Source: Bacteroidales bacterium UBA6366
Lineage (GTDB): Bacteria > Bacteroidota > Bacteroidia > Bacteroidales > UBA932
DNA: 22,806 nt
Direction: 5' to 3'
Assembly (NCBI GenBank): GCA_002438845.1
Contig: DJRG01000013.1
Coordinates: forward strand, 1-22,806
Below the pieces are notes generated by a model. The model had not been told where the DNA came from and ran no database searches. It saw only the letters and a list, made by a program, of their open reading frames with translations. Shown here one piece after another: positions 15,304-21,456 of the stretch; position 1 is the stretch's first letter, and the number at the start of each line of letters is the position of its first letter. A program made the translations under genes and the position numbers.

Positions 15304-15357
15304 CTAAAATAGAAGAAGGGTGGCTAATTTCTGTTAGCCACCCTTCTTCTATTTTAG
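15304..15357. terminator. Perfect 24-bp-stem terminator after nifJ
   Basis: The arms at 15304-15327 and 15334-15357 are exact reverse complements over 24 bp with a 6-nt loop TTTCTG. The distal ends of the arms are A-rich on the left (CTAAAATA) and T-rich on the right (TATTTTAG). The stem therefore brings its own U-tract and works in both directions. It begins 8 bp after the nifJ stop. Confidence 0.85.
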
Positions 15358-15384
15358 TAATTCATCCCAAGTCTCTTCGTGACA

Positions 15385-15449
15385 GCCCCAGTGGGGCACG
15401 GGGGAAGTATTCCCCGAAACCCCTTCGGTCGCTTCGCTCCGAGCACCGA
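15385..15449. repeat. Cluster of three consecutive hairpins (REP-like)
   Basis: Three hairpins follow each other with almost no spacing. The first is GCCCC-AGT-GGGGC (15385-15397). The second is CGGGGGAA-GTA-TTCCCCG (15399-15416, one bulge). The third is TCGGT-C-GCTT...GAGC-ACCGA (15425-15449). They are GC-rich within an otherwise AT-rich intergenic region. They may be a repetitive extragenic palindromic element or a structured RNA. No reading frame is apparent. Confidence 0.45.
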
Positions 15450-15538
15450 GGCTTTTCTCGATTTCATTATTGAAGAACTATATTCTTTAGTTGTCATAGA
15501 AATATCGCGGACAATAGTATAATATTTCCAAAAAGCAT

Positions 15539-15546
15539 TATATTTG
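15539..15546 (+). promoter_or_regulatory. -7 box for the AbiE operon
   Basis: TATATTTG followed by C matches TAnnTTTG; the predicted transcript starts near 15,551, about 19 nt before the GTG start at 15,570. No TTG is seen at the expected upstream distance. Confidence 0.45.
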
Positions 15547-15569
15547 CATTGTTTTAGAAATATATCGTT

Positions 15570-16214
15570 GTGGTAAGTTATTTAGAATTTAGGGAAAAGT
15601 TGTTGCCTGAAGGATGTTTTTCCATCCATCAGGCAAGAGCGTACTTTCCATCTTTTGACAGGAACAACCTTACGAGATGGTCACATAAGGGCTTGTTGAT
15701 AAAGCTGCGACAGGAATGGTATGCTTTTCCGGAACTGCTTCAACGGCCTGATTTCTCGCGATATGTGGCCTGCCGCATCTACCGTCCGTCATACATAAGC
15801 CTCCACACAGCACTGAGCATATATGGAATGATTCCAGAGGCGGTCACGAGCATCACGTCAGTCACCACATTGAAAACAGCCAGATTTGAGAACAAGTTCG
15901 GACAATATTCCTATCAGAATGTCAAACCGCAATTATTCTTTGGGTACAAGCCAGTGCCGCTTCCGACCAACACGTCCATAATCAACGCTCCCAAGCAGAC
16001 TTGGTGGTTGGCACATCCGGAAAAGGCTCTGTTGGATCTGCTTTACCTCTATCCTTTTTACGATAATGACACAGAGTTGGAGCAACTTCGCTTGGATGAA
16101 GCCTTTATGACTGAAGAATTGGATATTGATAGACTCAAAGATTATCAGCAGAGAATCAGCAGCAAGGCTCTGGACAGCAGAATCAAGAAACTATTAAGAA
16201 TATACGATTTATGA
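15570..16214 (+). CDS. AbiEi-family antitoxin (type IV toxin-antitoxin)
   Basis: The 214-residue protein has the AbiEi layout. An N-terminal winged-helix region (about 15-60) reads SIHQARAYFPSFDRNNLTRWSHKG, then LIKLRQEWYAF. The AbiEi core includes CRIYRPSYISLHTALSIYGMIPEAV and the conserved AHPEKALLDLLYLYP. AbiEi proteins repress their own operon and neutralise the AbiEii nucleotidyltransferase without forming a stable toxin complex. The start is GTG at 15570; the next Met is far inside, and a TAG at 15555 limits extension. It overlaps the toxin gene by 4 bp (ATGA), the normal coupling for such pairs. Base composition is more AT-rich than the preceding nifJ, fitting horizontal acquisition. 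Confidence 0.88.
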   Translation: MVSYLEFREKLLPEGCFSIHQARAYFPSFDRNNLTRWSHKGLLIKLRQEWYAFPELLQRPDFSRYVACRIYRPSYISLHTALSIYGMIPEAVTSITSVTTLKTARFENKFGQYSYQNVKPQLFFGYKPVPLPTNTSIINAPKQTWWLAHPEKALLDLLYLYPFYDNDTELEQLRLDEAFMTEELDIDRLKDYQQRISSKALDSRIKKLLRIYDL

Positions 16215-16996
16215 TAGACCTGAATTACATAAACAGCTATTTCCCGTCTCAGGTAGCATCAAACGCCGCCTTTCAGAAGCATATTCTTAAGGAATATATA
16301 CAACTGATGGTACTTGACCATCTTGCCACAACGCCCTACATCAGCAAACTGGCATTCATCGGTGGCACAAACCTTCGTCTTATCAAGGGAATTGACAGGT
16401 TCTCGGAAGATCTTGACTTCGACTGCAAGGATCTTTCTGAGCAAGATTTTGTTGAAATGACAAACAAAGTGATCGCATTTTTGAAGAACAGCGGTCTGGC
16501 TGTAGAGACACGTGACAAGGCCAACGACAAGTTGACCGCCTTCAGAAGGAACATATTCTTTCCGGAATTCCTCTTTGAGCTTGGATTGACAGGCCATAGA
16601 GAGGAACGATTTCTTCTGAAAATTGAAGCTCAGGATCAAGGGGTTTCTTACCAGATAGAAATGCGGCATGTACAACGATGTGGATTTTTCTTCTCATTGC
16701 CGGTTCCGCCAGATTCCGTATTGCTCAGCATGAAACTCTCCGCCTTGCTTGCAAGGGCGAAAGGGCGCGATTTCTATGATTGTATGTTTTTGATGCAACA
16801 AACAAAACCTTCATACGAGTTTCTGAAAAAAAGATCCGGAATATCAAACACCGAGGATTTGAAAAAAGCCATCACAGACAAATTGGCCACGGTTGATCTG
16901 AATGTGAAAAAGCGTGATTTCGAGCACCTGCTGTTCGACACACATTCCGCCGACAAAATACTCCTTTTCCCCGAGTTCGTAGAGGAGAATTTGTGA
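16211..16996 (+). CDS. AbiEii/AbiGii-type nucleotidyltransferase toxin
   Basis: The 261-residue protein carries the minimal nucleotidyltransferase signature FIGGTNLRLIKG (49-60) followed by RFSEDLDFD (63-71), with metal-ligand carboxylates D67 and D69. Later ESLDM-like features read IEAQDQG and SMKLSALLARAKGRDFYDCMFL, a segment typical of AbiEii toxins. Related toxins transfer nucleotides to tRNA acceptor stems and block growth, giving phage abortive infection or plasmid maintenance. The ATG overlaps the antitoxin stop. The gene ends 9 bp before the stop of the convergent ATPase gene, with no clear terminator between them. Both genes of the pair appear intact. Confidence 0.9.
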   Translation: MIDLNYINSYFPSQVASNAAFQKHILKEYIQLMVLDHLATTPYISKLAFIGGTNLRLIKGIDRFSEDLDFDCKDLSEQDFVEMTNKVIAFLKNSGLAVETRDKANDKLTAFRRNIFFPEFLFELGLTGHREERFLLKIEAQDQGVSYQIEMRHVQRCGFFFSLPVPPDSVLLSMKLSALLARAKGRDFYDCMFLMQQTKPSYEFLKKRSGISNTEDLKKAITDKLATVDLNVKKRDFEHLLFDTHSADKILLFPEFVEENL

Positions 16997-17005
16997 ATAA
17001 TGTGT

Positions 17006-18379
17006 TTATTTTGACAATGCAATAACATCCTCTGCGTACATTACGTTGCCAACGTCTTCTTTTGGCTTGTCTTTGAGGAACAGCACGGGAACAATCGTGT
17101 GATTTTTGGCGAACGGCAACAATTCGGCTTTGCGGAGAAGTTCGGATGTAAGGTGTGCACCATTTTCTTGTGCGGTCCATTTACATTCACCCACAAGCAG
17201 GGTTTTCTTGTCCAGAGACTCGGCAACCACATCGAACTCGACCTGCTCAGGTTTCTTATTTTCATTCAATATGGTCCCCCACCAACGCCTTGCCTTGCCG
17301 TAAGCCACTCCGTTGACTAAATTACCGGTCACGGCATTGCGGCATAGCTTTTCCCATTGCGCGCTGACATATTCAGAGAAATGAGAGGCCAATGCCTGTT
17401 CAACGGGAAGACGCCTGCCAAGCTCAATGAACGAGCGGTTAGGGACAACGAATTGGTAGTAAAACGCCATAAACGGATCAGCGATCTTGTATAGACTTTT
17501 TTTAGCATTCTTTTCATCCGAGCCAAACGGAACGTCTTTCTCTATGAACCCAAGGTCTACGAGTTTCTTTAATGGACGAGACAGATTAGTCGCTGGTTCG
17601 TTGCAACGCGCGGCGATTTCAGACAGGCGATTCGCCCCAGTACCGATGTAAGACATAATTGTCGAAATCTTGACAATGTCTTTCACGTCGTCCTGAAAGA
17701 GTTTCGCAGGTTCCTCGTAAAGCGCGCCATTTACAGAAAGTACATTATGCCATAAAGCGTCCTCAAGGGAGTCCCGCTTCTCTCTTAACTCCCAATAACG
17801 AGGCACACCTCCCCAGACAGAATATTCGTCAATCGCATCTATAGGACTGAGGTTCAATGCTTCTTGAATATAAGGGAGTCGTATCGGTGAAAGTCTCATA
17901 ATCTCATCAGCACGTCCGTAAAGTGGCGCTGTGGAATCAAGAAACAGCCCATACATCATATTCTGAGACGACCCACAAAGTACAATATTATATTTCAGTT
18001 GTTTCCCATCAACAAGTTTCTGCAGCACGGATGGCAAATCCGGAGACTGCTCCACAAGATAAGGAAATTCGTCAAGGCACAGCGTAAAACGCTTTTCCGC
18101 GCGATAGTTGATTGCCCTTAAAATCGACTCCCAATCCGGATATGTCAATTTATCGAAATCCGGGAATATAGGTGCGACCACTTTTGCCAGCAACGCTCTC
18201 TGATGCTGCCCCTCCGATCTGTCGGCAAGAAAATATACATCATTGTCTGACAACACTCTTTTAATCAGCGTCGACTTACCCAAACGCCTTCGACCATACA
18301 CCACTACCAAAGCAGGTTTTTCTCCCGCAAGAGCTCCTTCAAGACGTGATGTTTCATCTACTCTATCAACGAATATCAT
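17006..18379 (-). CDS. Archaeal-type AAA ATPase with DUF234 / PD-(D/E)xK-like C-terminus
   Basis: The 457-residue protein has an N-terminal ATPase with Walker A GRRRLGKST (29-37), Walker B LCLDEF (100-105, D103/E104) and a sensor-like IVLCGSS. A middle winged-helix region reads GTGANRLSEIAARCNEPATNLSRPLKKLVDLGFI. The DUF234-type C-terminus has the nuclease-like arrangement EFDVVAES...LLVGECKW (D and ExK). Such genes are widespread in Bacteroidota and archaea and often lie in mobile or defence regions; their biochemical role is not settled. The start is ATG at 18379: the longer frame's ATG at 18409 lies inside a promoter -7 box. It is convergent with the AbiE pair and downstream of the 50-bp repeat array. 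Confidence 0.85.
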   Translation of the reverse strand: MIFVDRVDETSRLEGALAGEKPALVVVYGRRRLGKSTLIKRVLSDNDVYFLADRSEGQHQRALLAKVVAPIFPDFDKLTYPDWESILRAINYRAEKRFTLCLDEFPYLVEQSPDLPSVLQKLVDGKQLKYNIVLCGSSQNMMYGLFLDSTAPLYGRADEIMRLSPIRLPYIQEALNLSPIDAIDEYSVWGGVPRYWELREKRDSLEDALWHNVLSVNGALYEEPAKLFQDDVKDIVKISTIMSYIGTGANRLSEIAARCNEPATNLSRPLKKLVDLGFIEKDVPFGSDEKNAKKSLYKIADPFMAFYYQFVVPNRSFIELGRRLPVEQALASHFSEYVSAQWEKLCRNAVTGNLVNGVAYGKARRWWGTILNENKKPEQVEFDVVAESLDKKTLLVGECKWTAQENGAHLTSELLRKAELLPFAKNHTIVPVLFLKDKPKEDVGNVMYAEDVIALSK

Positions 18380-18383
18380 AGCC

Positions 18384-18433
18384 GCAAATTTATTATGCAC
18401 AGCAAACATAATGTTTTTATCGCATAATTCAAA
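18384..18433 (-). promoter_or_regulatory. ATPase gene promoter with two -7 boxes
   Basis: On the minus strand, TTTG (18433-18430), 19 nt, then TATGTTTGC (18410-18402) match the consensus fully. A second -7 box TAAATTTGC (18392-18384) lies only 13 nt before the ATG at 18379 but lacks a TTG at the right distance. The first box overlaps the ATG at 18409, ruling that codon out as start. Confidence 0.7.
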
Positions 18434-18489
18434 ATTTCTGGATATAGTAATTGGAAGTATGCTATAATTTCCATCAAAAATTCGGATTT

Positions 18490-18666
18490 CGTACGCCTAA
18501 GCAATTCTCCTGTACAAATTTGCCACTTGATTGCATTTTGTACATCAAAGCCCATTCTCCTGTACCAACCCAATGCTCAAATGCCTTCGGTACACCAGAA
18601 GGCTCTCTCCTGTACCAAAGAACAATGACACCTCAATTGGTACGCCAGAAGCTCTTTCCCTGTACC
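18490..18666. repeat. Four-copy 50-bp-period array of GTAC-ended repeats with 22-nt intervals
   Basis: Four related units lie at 18490-18516 (27 nt), 18539-18566, 18589-18616 and 18639-18666 (28 nt each). All begin with a GTAC tetranucleotide near the left end, carry AAG in the middle and end in CCTGTAC. The right-hand CCTGTAC motif recurs exactly every 50 bp. The last two units have complementary ends (GGTAC and GTACC). The intervals are each 22 nt and differ from one another: AATTTGCCACTTG..., AACCCAATGCTCA... and AAAGAACAATGAC.... The layout resembles a small CRISPR, but the repeats are degenerate (third and fourth about 75% identical), the intervals are short, and no cas gene is visible. 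The array starts 12 bp beyond the PP2C stop. Not coding, since 50 is not a multiple of three. Confidence 0.75.
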
Positions 18667-18678
18667 AAAACACCGAGG

Positions 18679-19491
18679 TCAGGCCGATTTTCCAAGAAAC
18701 ACGACCGTCATATCATCTACATCCAGAACTCCTCGTTCAGTCAGCGCCTTGGCGTGCGCCCTGAATGTGGATTCTTTTCCGGCGGCTTTCATCAACGGAT
18801 CCAGAACATCAGTCTGAAAATCGAACCTAATCGCCTCAGCCGCCAGCAGAAGAGCCGAATTGCCGGAACGCCTAAACGCCTCCTCCGTCAGTTCCTCGCC
18901 GAACTTTCCACAGTTCGCAAGCTCATACATCAAAAGCACATAGTGCGACAAGGCGTCACTTGCGGCGAACACCACAGAACCCTCATCCAGATGAAACGCC
19001 CCGCAACGGAAGCCTTCCTCCACCAACGGATCCTTGCAGCTTACAAGCATCGGCGGTCTGCTGAAATCAGCCAGCCTTGTGAAACTATGCTCAAGCAAGC
19101 CGCTTTTCCTGTTATAATGAAAAACCACACTGTCACCGTATGCCATCCAACGGAACTCGCGGTCTGACTCCCTCCAAGCCACGGCGACAGTCGCACACGA
19201 CCCCTCATTATAGAACTTGTTCAGGAATATTCCATCCCCCTCTTTAGCTACAGCTTCATATTCATTGAAGAAAGCCTCCCAAATGCCGTCAACCCACTTG
19301 TCGAACTCAGCGAAACAAGTGATTACCCGCTTTCTAGGAATATGCCGGATCAGGTATTTCGACCACTGCCTTGCGAACAGGCCGCACCCGCCCGCACCGT
19401 CCGACACAGCGATCATACTGTCCGACTTGCAGAACGAGTCCTCATTGGGAATATTATCGTTCAACTTCGGTATGCTGACACCGTAACTCAT
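18679..19491 (-). CDS. PP2C-family serine/threonine phosphatase
   Basis: A 270-residue stand-alone PP2C phosphatase. The metal-binding and catalytic motifs appear in order: NED (16-18), SDGAGG (30-35), EGSCATVAVAW (96-106), YGDS (118-121), ASDAL (177-181) and DDMTV (259-263). No signal peptide or membrane segment is present, so it is cytoplasmic. Its ATG overlaps the stop of the upstream VWA gene by 4 bp, showing tight coupling. VWA plus PP2C is the core of the 'TerY-phosphorylation triad' in bacteria, in which the phosphatase opposes a serine/threonine kinase; the kinase is not seen here. The gene is followed immediately by the 50-bp repeat array instead of a simple terminator. Confidence 0.88.
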   Translation of the reverse strand: MSYGVSIPKLNDNIPNEDSFCKSDSMIAVSDGAGGCGLFARQWSKYLIRHIPRKRVITCFAEFDKWVDGIWEAFFNEYEAVAKEGDGIFLNKFYNEGSCATVAVAWRESDREFRWMAYGDSVVFHYNRKSGLLEHSFTRLADFSRPPMLVSCKDPLVEEGFRCGAFHLDEGSVVFAASDALSHYVLLMYELANCGKFGEELTEEAFRRSGNSALLLAAEAIRFDFQTDVLDPLMKAAGKESTFRAHAKALTERGVLDVDDMTVVFLGKSA

Positions 19492-20375
19492 AACTGATTC
19501 GCAAGTGTGCTTGACAACGTTCCGATCTTCATCATCTTCACCAGACGCTCCATCCCGGCGTTGACTCCCATAGCCCTGTAACGGATGTCCGTCTGGCGGT
19601 CTCCGAATATTCCCCTGATCTGCTCGTTGTAGTTCAGCGGCAGAAGGCTGGACATATTGAACAACTTCTCACCGTACCCGTTGCCGTTCAACTCGCCGAC
19701 AGTGGCCGGGAAAACAACTGATTCCGAATGCCCAGGAACAATGTGAATATTGAAAAACAGCACATTGCCGTCGTTAGTGAACATCGATTTCAGTTGGTTG
19801 GCAAGCTGAAGCATCTCATCATCAGTCACGCCGTTATATTCACCATCCGTGATGTTGATGATGGTCGGAGGGTAGCAGTCCTTGTCGTGGTGCTCCTTCA
19901 TCCTATTGTCAAGCAGTCCCTCGGCACGTCTCAACGCCTTGTCCATTCTCGTCCAGTTCCCATCGTGCCGGGCGGTCATCCATTGCTTTCTTTCCACCTC
20001 CTTGACCGTAAGCCCCTTTCGAGTCCTGACCTCTTCCTTGATCATCTTCTTTTGGAACGGATTGTCGCGGATTTCCTCCGGGCTGACGAAATCACGCCCC
20101 TCCAGATTTCCGTTCCAGGCACTGTATGCCTCTGAGCCATAGCCAATCACCGCAATGTCAAAATAATGCCGGGTCTCGTTGTTTTTGACGCAGCGCTCCA
20201 CTAGCTCGTTAACCTGCGAATTAACGATCCTTGCCACCGCCTCCGACAGAGTCATATCCTCGCCGTTGAAAGTAGTCAGCCGCTTCATCGAAAAGCTCTG
20301 ATCCACAAGGAATATGAATGCGGTTGGATGCTCGCGGTCAACCCTAGCCGTGTAGGCGTTCTTGCTCTGAAGCAT
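19488..20375 (-). CDS. VWA-domain protein (TerY-like, with complete MIDAS)
   Basis: The 295-residue protein is essentially a von Willebrand factor A domain. The metal-ion-dependent adhesion site is intact: DxSxS at D25/S27/S29 (FLVDQSFSM), a threonine about T142 (GNWTRMDKAL), and D177-G178 in NITDGEYN. No signal peptide is seen. It overlaps the PP2C gene by 4 bp (ATGA). In the known TerY triads the VWA protein acts as a scaffold or substrate of the kinase/phosphatase pair. The reading frame continues upstream of the chosen ATG for eight codons (IPIPSQPQ) without a standard start codon. Similar Bacteroidota proteins, from memory, have a comparable N-terminus, so the start may be atypical or damaged. 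No promoter box was found directly upstream. Confidence 0.85.
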   Translation of the reverse strand: MLQSKNAYTARVDREHPTAFIFLVDQSFSMKRLTTFNGEDMTLSEAVARIVNSQVNELVERCVKNNETRHYFDIAVIGYGSEAYSAWNGNLEGRDFVSPEEIRDNPFQKKMIKEEVRTRKGLTVKEVERKQWMTARHDGNWTRMDKALRRAEGLLDNRMKEHHDKDCYPPTIINITDGEYNGVTDDEMLQLANQLKSMFTNDGNVLFFNIHIVPGHSESVVFPATVGELNGNGYGEKLFNMSSLLPLNYNEQIRGIFGDRQTDIRYRAMGVNAGMERLVKMMKIGTLSSTLANQL

Positions 20376-20488
20376 CTGCGGCTGGCTTGGAATAGGTATT
20401 CAGAAATTGCCGATGTTGCGGATAGATCTCATCAGATAACACTTAACGATTCTGAGCTAAAAACGTGGGCCTTGGACACAGAGAACAT
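20376..20488. other. Gap between VWA gene and small membrane-protein gene
   Basis: Short non-coding gap of 113 bp. I see no consensus -7 box for the VWA gene and no strong hairpin. Transcription may therefore read through from the upstream small membrane-protein gene. Confidence 0.3.
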
Positions 20489-20740
20489 CTATCTGCCGTA
20501 TTTTCTTTTTCGATAATCTCTACGCATCTGTTGTTCTCTTTTTGCGGCATCTTTCATTCCATATTTTTCCATCAAAATCTGACGACCGATTGATTGTTCA
20601 TACTCCAAATCTCCATCGGTAGGATCAGAAATATCACAATTACGGACACCTATAATAACGAACAGAAACACAATTATTAATCCGAGGGCTTTTAAAAGTT
20701 CTCTTTGCCATTCCTCATTAAAATTAATAAACTTTCTCAT
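20489..20740 (-). CDS. Small single-pass membrane protein, unknown
   Basis: Starting at the ATG at 20740, the frame encodes 83 residues (MRKFINFNEEWQRELLKAL...). A single hydrophobic segment follows (LGLIIVFLFVIIGV, about 19-32), then an acidic stretch (DISDPTDGDLEYE) and a strongly basic C-terminus (RREQ-type residues ending RRDYRKRKYGR). The frame is open further upstream to 20893, but that part reads as low-quality sequence overlapping nested inverted repeats, so the shorter start is preferred. No family recognised. It lies on the same strand 113 bp upstream of the VWA-PP2C pair and might belong to the same transcription unit. Confidence 0.5.
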   Translation of the reverse strand: MRKFINFNEEWQRELLKALGLIIVFLFVIIGVRNCDISDPTDGDLEYEQSIGRQILMEKYGMKDAAKREQQMRRDYRKRKYGR

Positions 20741-20779
20741 AATAATATTATTTGATGTTTCGATTGTAAATACGATAAA

Positions 20780-20936
20780 AGTGTGGAGCCTAACTGTCAA
20801 TCTGAGCTGTGGTTCCGGAATAACCTTGAGCAAATCGACAACTCCACACTCGTATCCTGGAGTGCAGAGAACCCACACGGCCATACGATACAAGTATGAA
20901 AGTCACTCTTTTCCTTGCTCAACGAAATTTTCCGGA
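20780..20936. repeat. Nested inverted repeats upstream of the small membrane-protein gene
   Basis: Two inverted pairs are visible. AGTGTGGAG (20780-20788) pairs with CTCCACACT (20842-20850). TCCGGAA plus TTGAGCAA (20814-20833) pair with TTGCTCAA plus TTCCGGA (20915-20936). They cannot all form together, which would allow alternative folds in a transcript. Confidence 0.4.
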
Positions 20937-20970
20937 TTTCAGCCCAAGGACAAAAGTTCTTCACTTTCAT
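20797..20970 (-). CDS. Doubtful 57-residue reading frame
   Basis: ATG at 20970, the first useful start after the promoter at 21,002-21,034, opens a 57-codon frame (MKVKNFCPWAEIRK...) rich in Cys and Ser. No domain, signal peptide or family is recognised, and the region contains inverted repeats. It may instead be a structured leader RNA. Listed because promoter position and length make translation possible. Confidence 0.18.
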   Translation of the reverse strand: MKVKNFCPWAEIRKISLSKEKSDFHTCIVWPCGFSALQDTSVELSICSRLFRNHSSD

Positions 20971-21001
20971 CTGATATGTTCGCTACATCAGCGTAGCATG
21001 T

Positions 21002-21034
21002 CAAATTTACGAATATTTTAACCTTATCACAAAA
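21002..21034 (-). promoter_or_regulatory. Bacteroidota-type promoter reading towards the small membrane-protein gene
   Basis: On the minus strand TTTTG (ending 21030), 20 nt, then TAAATTTG (21009-21002) match the consensus. The expected transcript would begin near 20,998. It would include a small hairpin GCTAC-GCTGAT-GTAGC at its 5' end and run about 255 nt before the ATG at 20740. Confidence 0.65.
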
Positions 21035-21130
21035 TTATGTTCAAGAAAAGAATTGAAAAAAAGAAAACATACATTTCAGGTTTTACTCTTCACACAAATT
21101 GTAAGGATCCAGCAGGATTTATCACGGAAA

Positions 21131-21165
21131 ATAATTCCACATTTTGGGAATTATTCGTATATTTG
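21131..21165 (+). promoter_or_regulatory. Inverted repeat plus -7 box before a truncated gene
   Basis: ATAATTCC and GGAATTAT (21131-21138 and 21147-21154, 8-nt centre) form a perfect inverted repeat. It ends 3 bp before TATATTTG (21158-21165). The placement suits a repressor or activator operator. The downstream frame begins at 21196. Confidence 0.45.
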
Positions 21166-21195
21166 TGCCAGTTTCTTAAGCGCAACTTATGAGAG

Positions 21196-21261
21196 ATGAT
21201 AGTTAACATATCAGACAAGGATTTTGATCAGTTGATCATGACCTTCCCTGAGAATGGTTGA
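21196..21261 (+). pseudogene. 5' remnant of a gene apparently cut by the IS element
   Basis: ATG at 21196 follows the operator-like site and -7 box and encodes MIVNISDKDFDQLIMTFPENG, then a TGA at 21259-21261. The TGA coincides with the proposed IS end (TGACACTTTAG...), so the insertion seems to have supplied the stop codon. The gene's identity cannot be told from 21 residues. Confidence 0.45.
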
Positions 21262-21368
21262 CACTTTAGAGGTTGTTTAACTGATATACTTTCAGCATCT
21301 CTGAACTGGTTTACACCTGATCTTCGATTCAACTGTTTCTCTTTACAGATTCACTGATTCAGTTTACA

Positions 21369-21452
21369 GTGCCACCTTTGCTGAGGGTTTTCCCCTCAGG
21401 CCGGTGGCGGCTAGCCGCCACCGGCCTCGCACCAAAGATAGGCACTTTTTTC
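21369..21452 (+). terminator. Branched hairpin with perfect 30-bp palindrome and U-tract
   Basis: An outer stem joins GTGCC/GGCAC (21369-21373 and 21441-21445) and CTTTG/CAAAG (21376-21380 and 21433-21437). It encloses a hairpin CTGAGGG/CCCTCAG (21381-21399) and a perfect 30-bp palindrome (21398-21427, centre CTAG). A T-run follows at 21446-21451 on the plus strand. The terminator therefore faces transcription entering the IS from its flank, antisense to the transposase. Confidence 0.65.
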
Positions 21453-21456
21453 TATT

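Noticed and set aside
18380..18409. Longer start of the ATPase at 18409
   Set aside because: The ATG overlaps a consensus -7 box (18410-18402), so it lies upstream of the predicted transcript.
18490..18666. Calling the 50-bp array a CRISPR
   Set aside because: Repeats differ too much from one another, the intervals are only 22 nt and no cas gene is present, so it is listed as a repeat.
18451..19167. 238-residue plus-strand frame across the array and PP2C gene
   Set aside because: It is antisense to PP2C with its motifs intact and passes through repeats whose period is not a multiple of three.
20741..20893. N-terminal extension of the small membrane protein to 20893
   Set aside because: The added 51 residues overlap nested inverted repeats and do not look like a protein start; the ATG at 20740 fits better.
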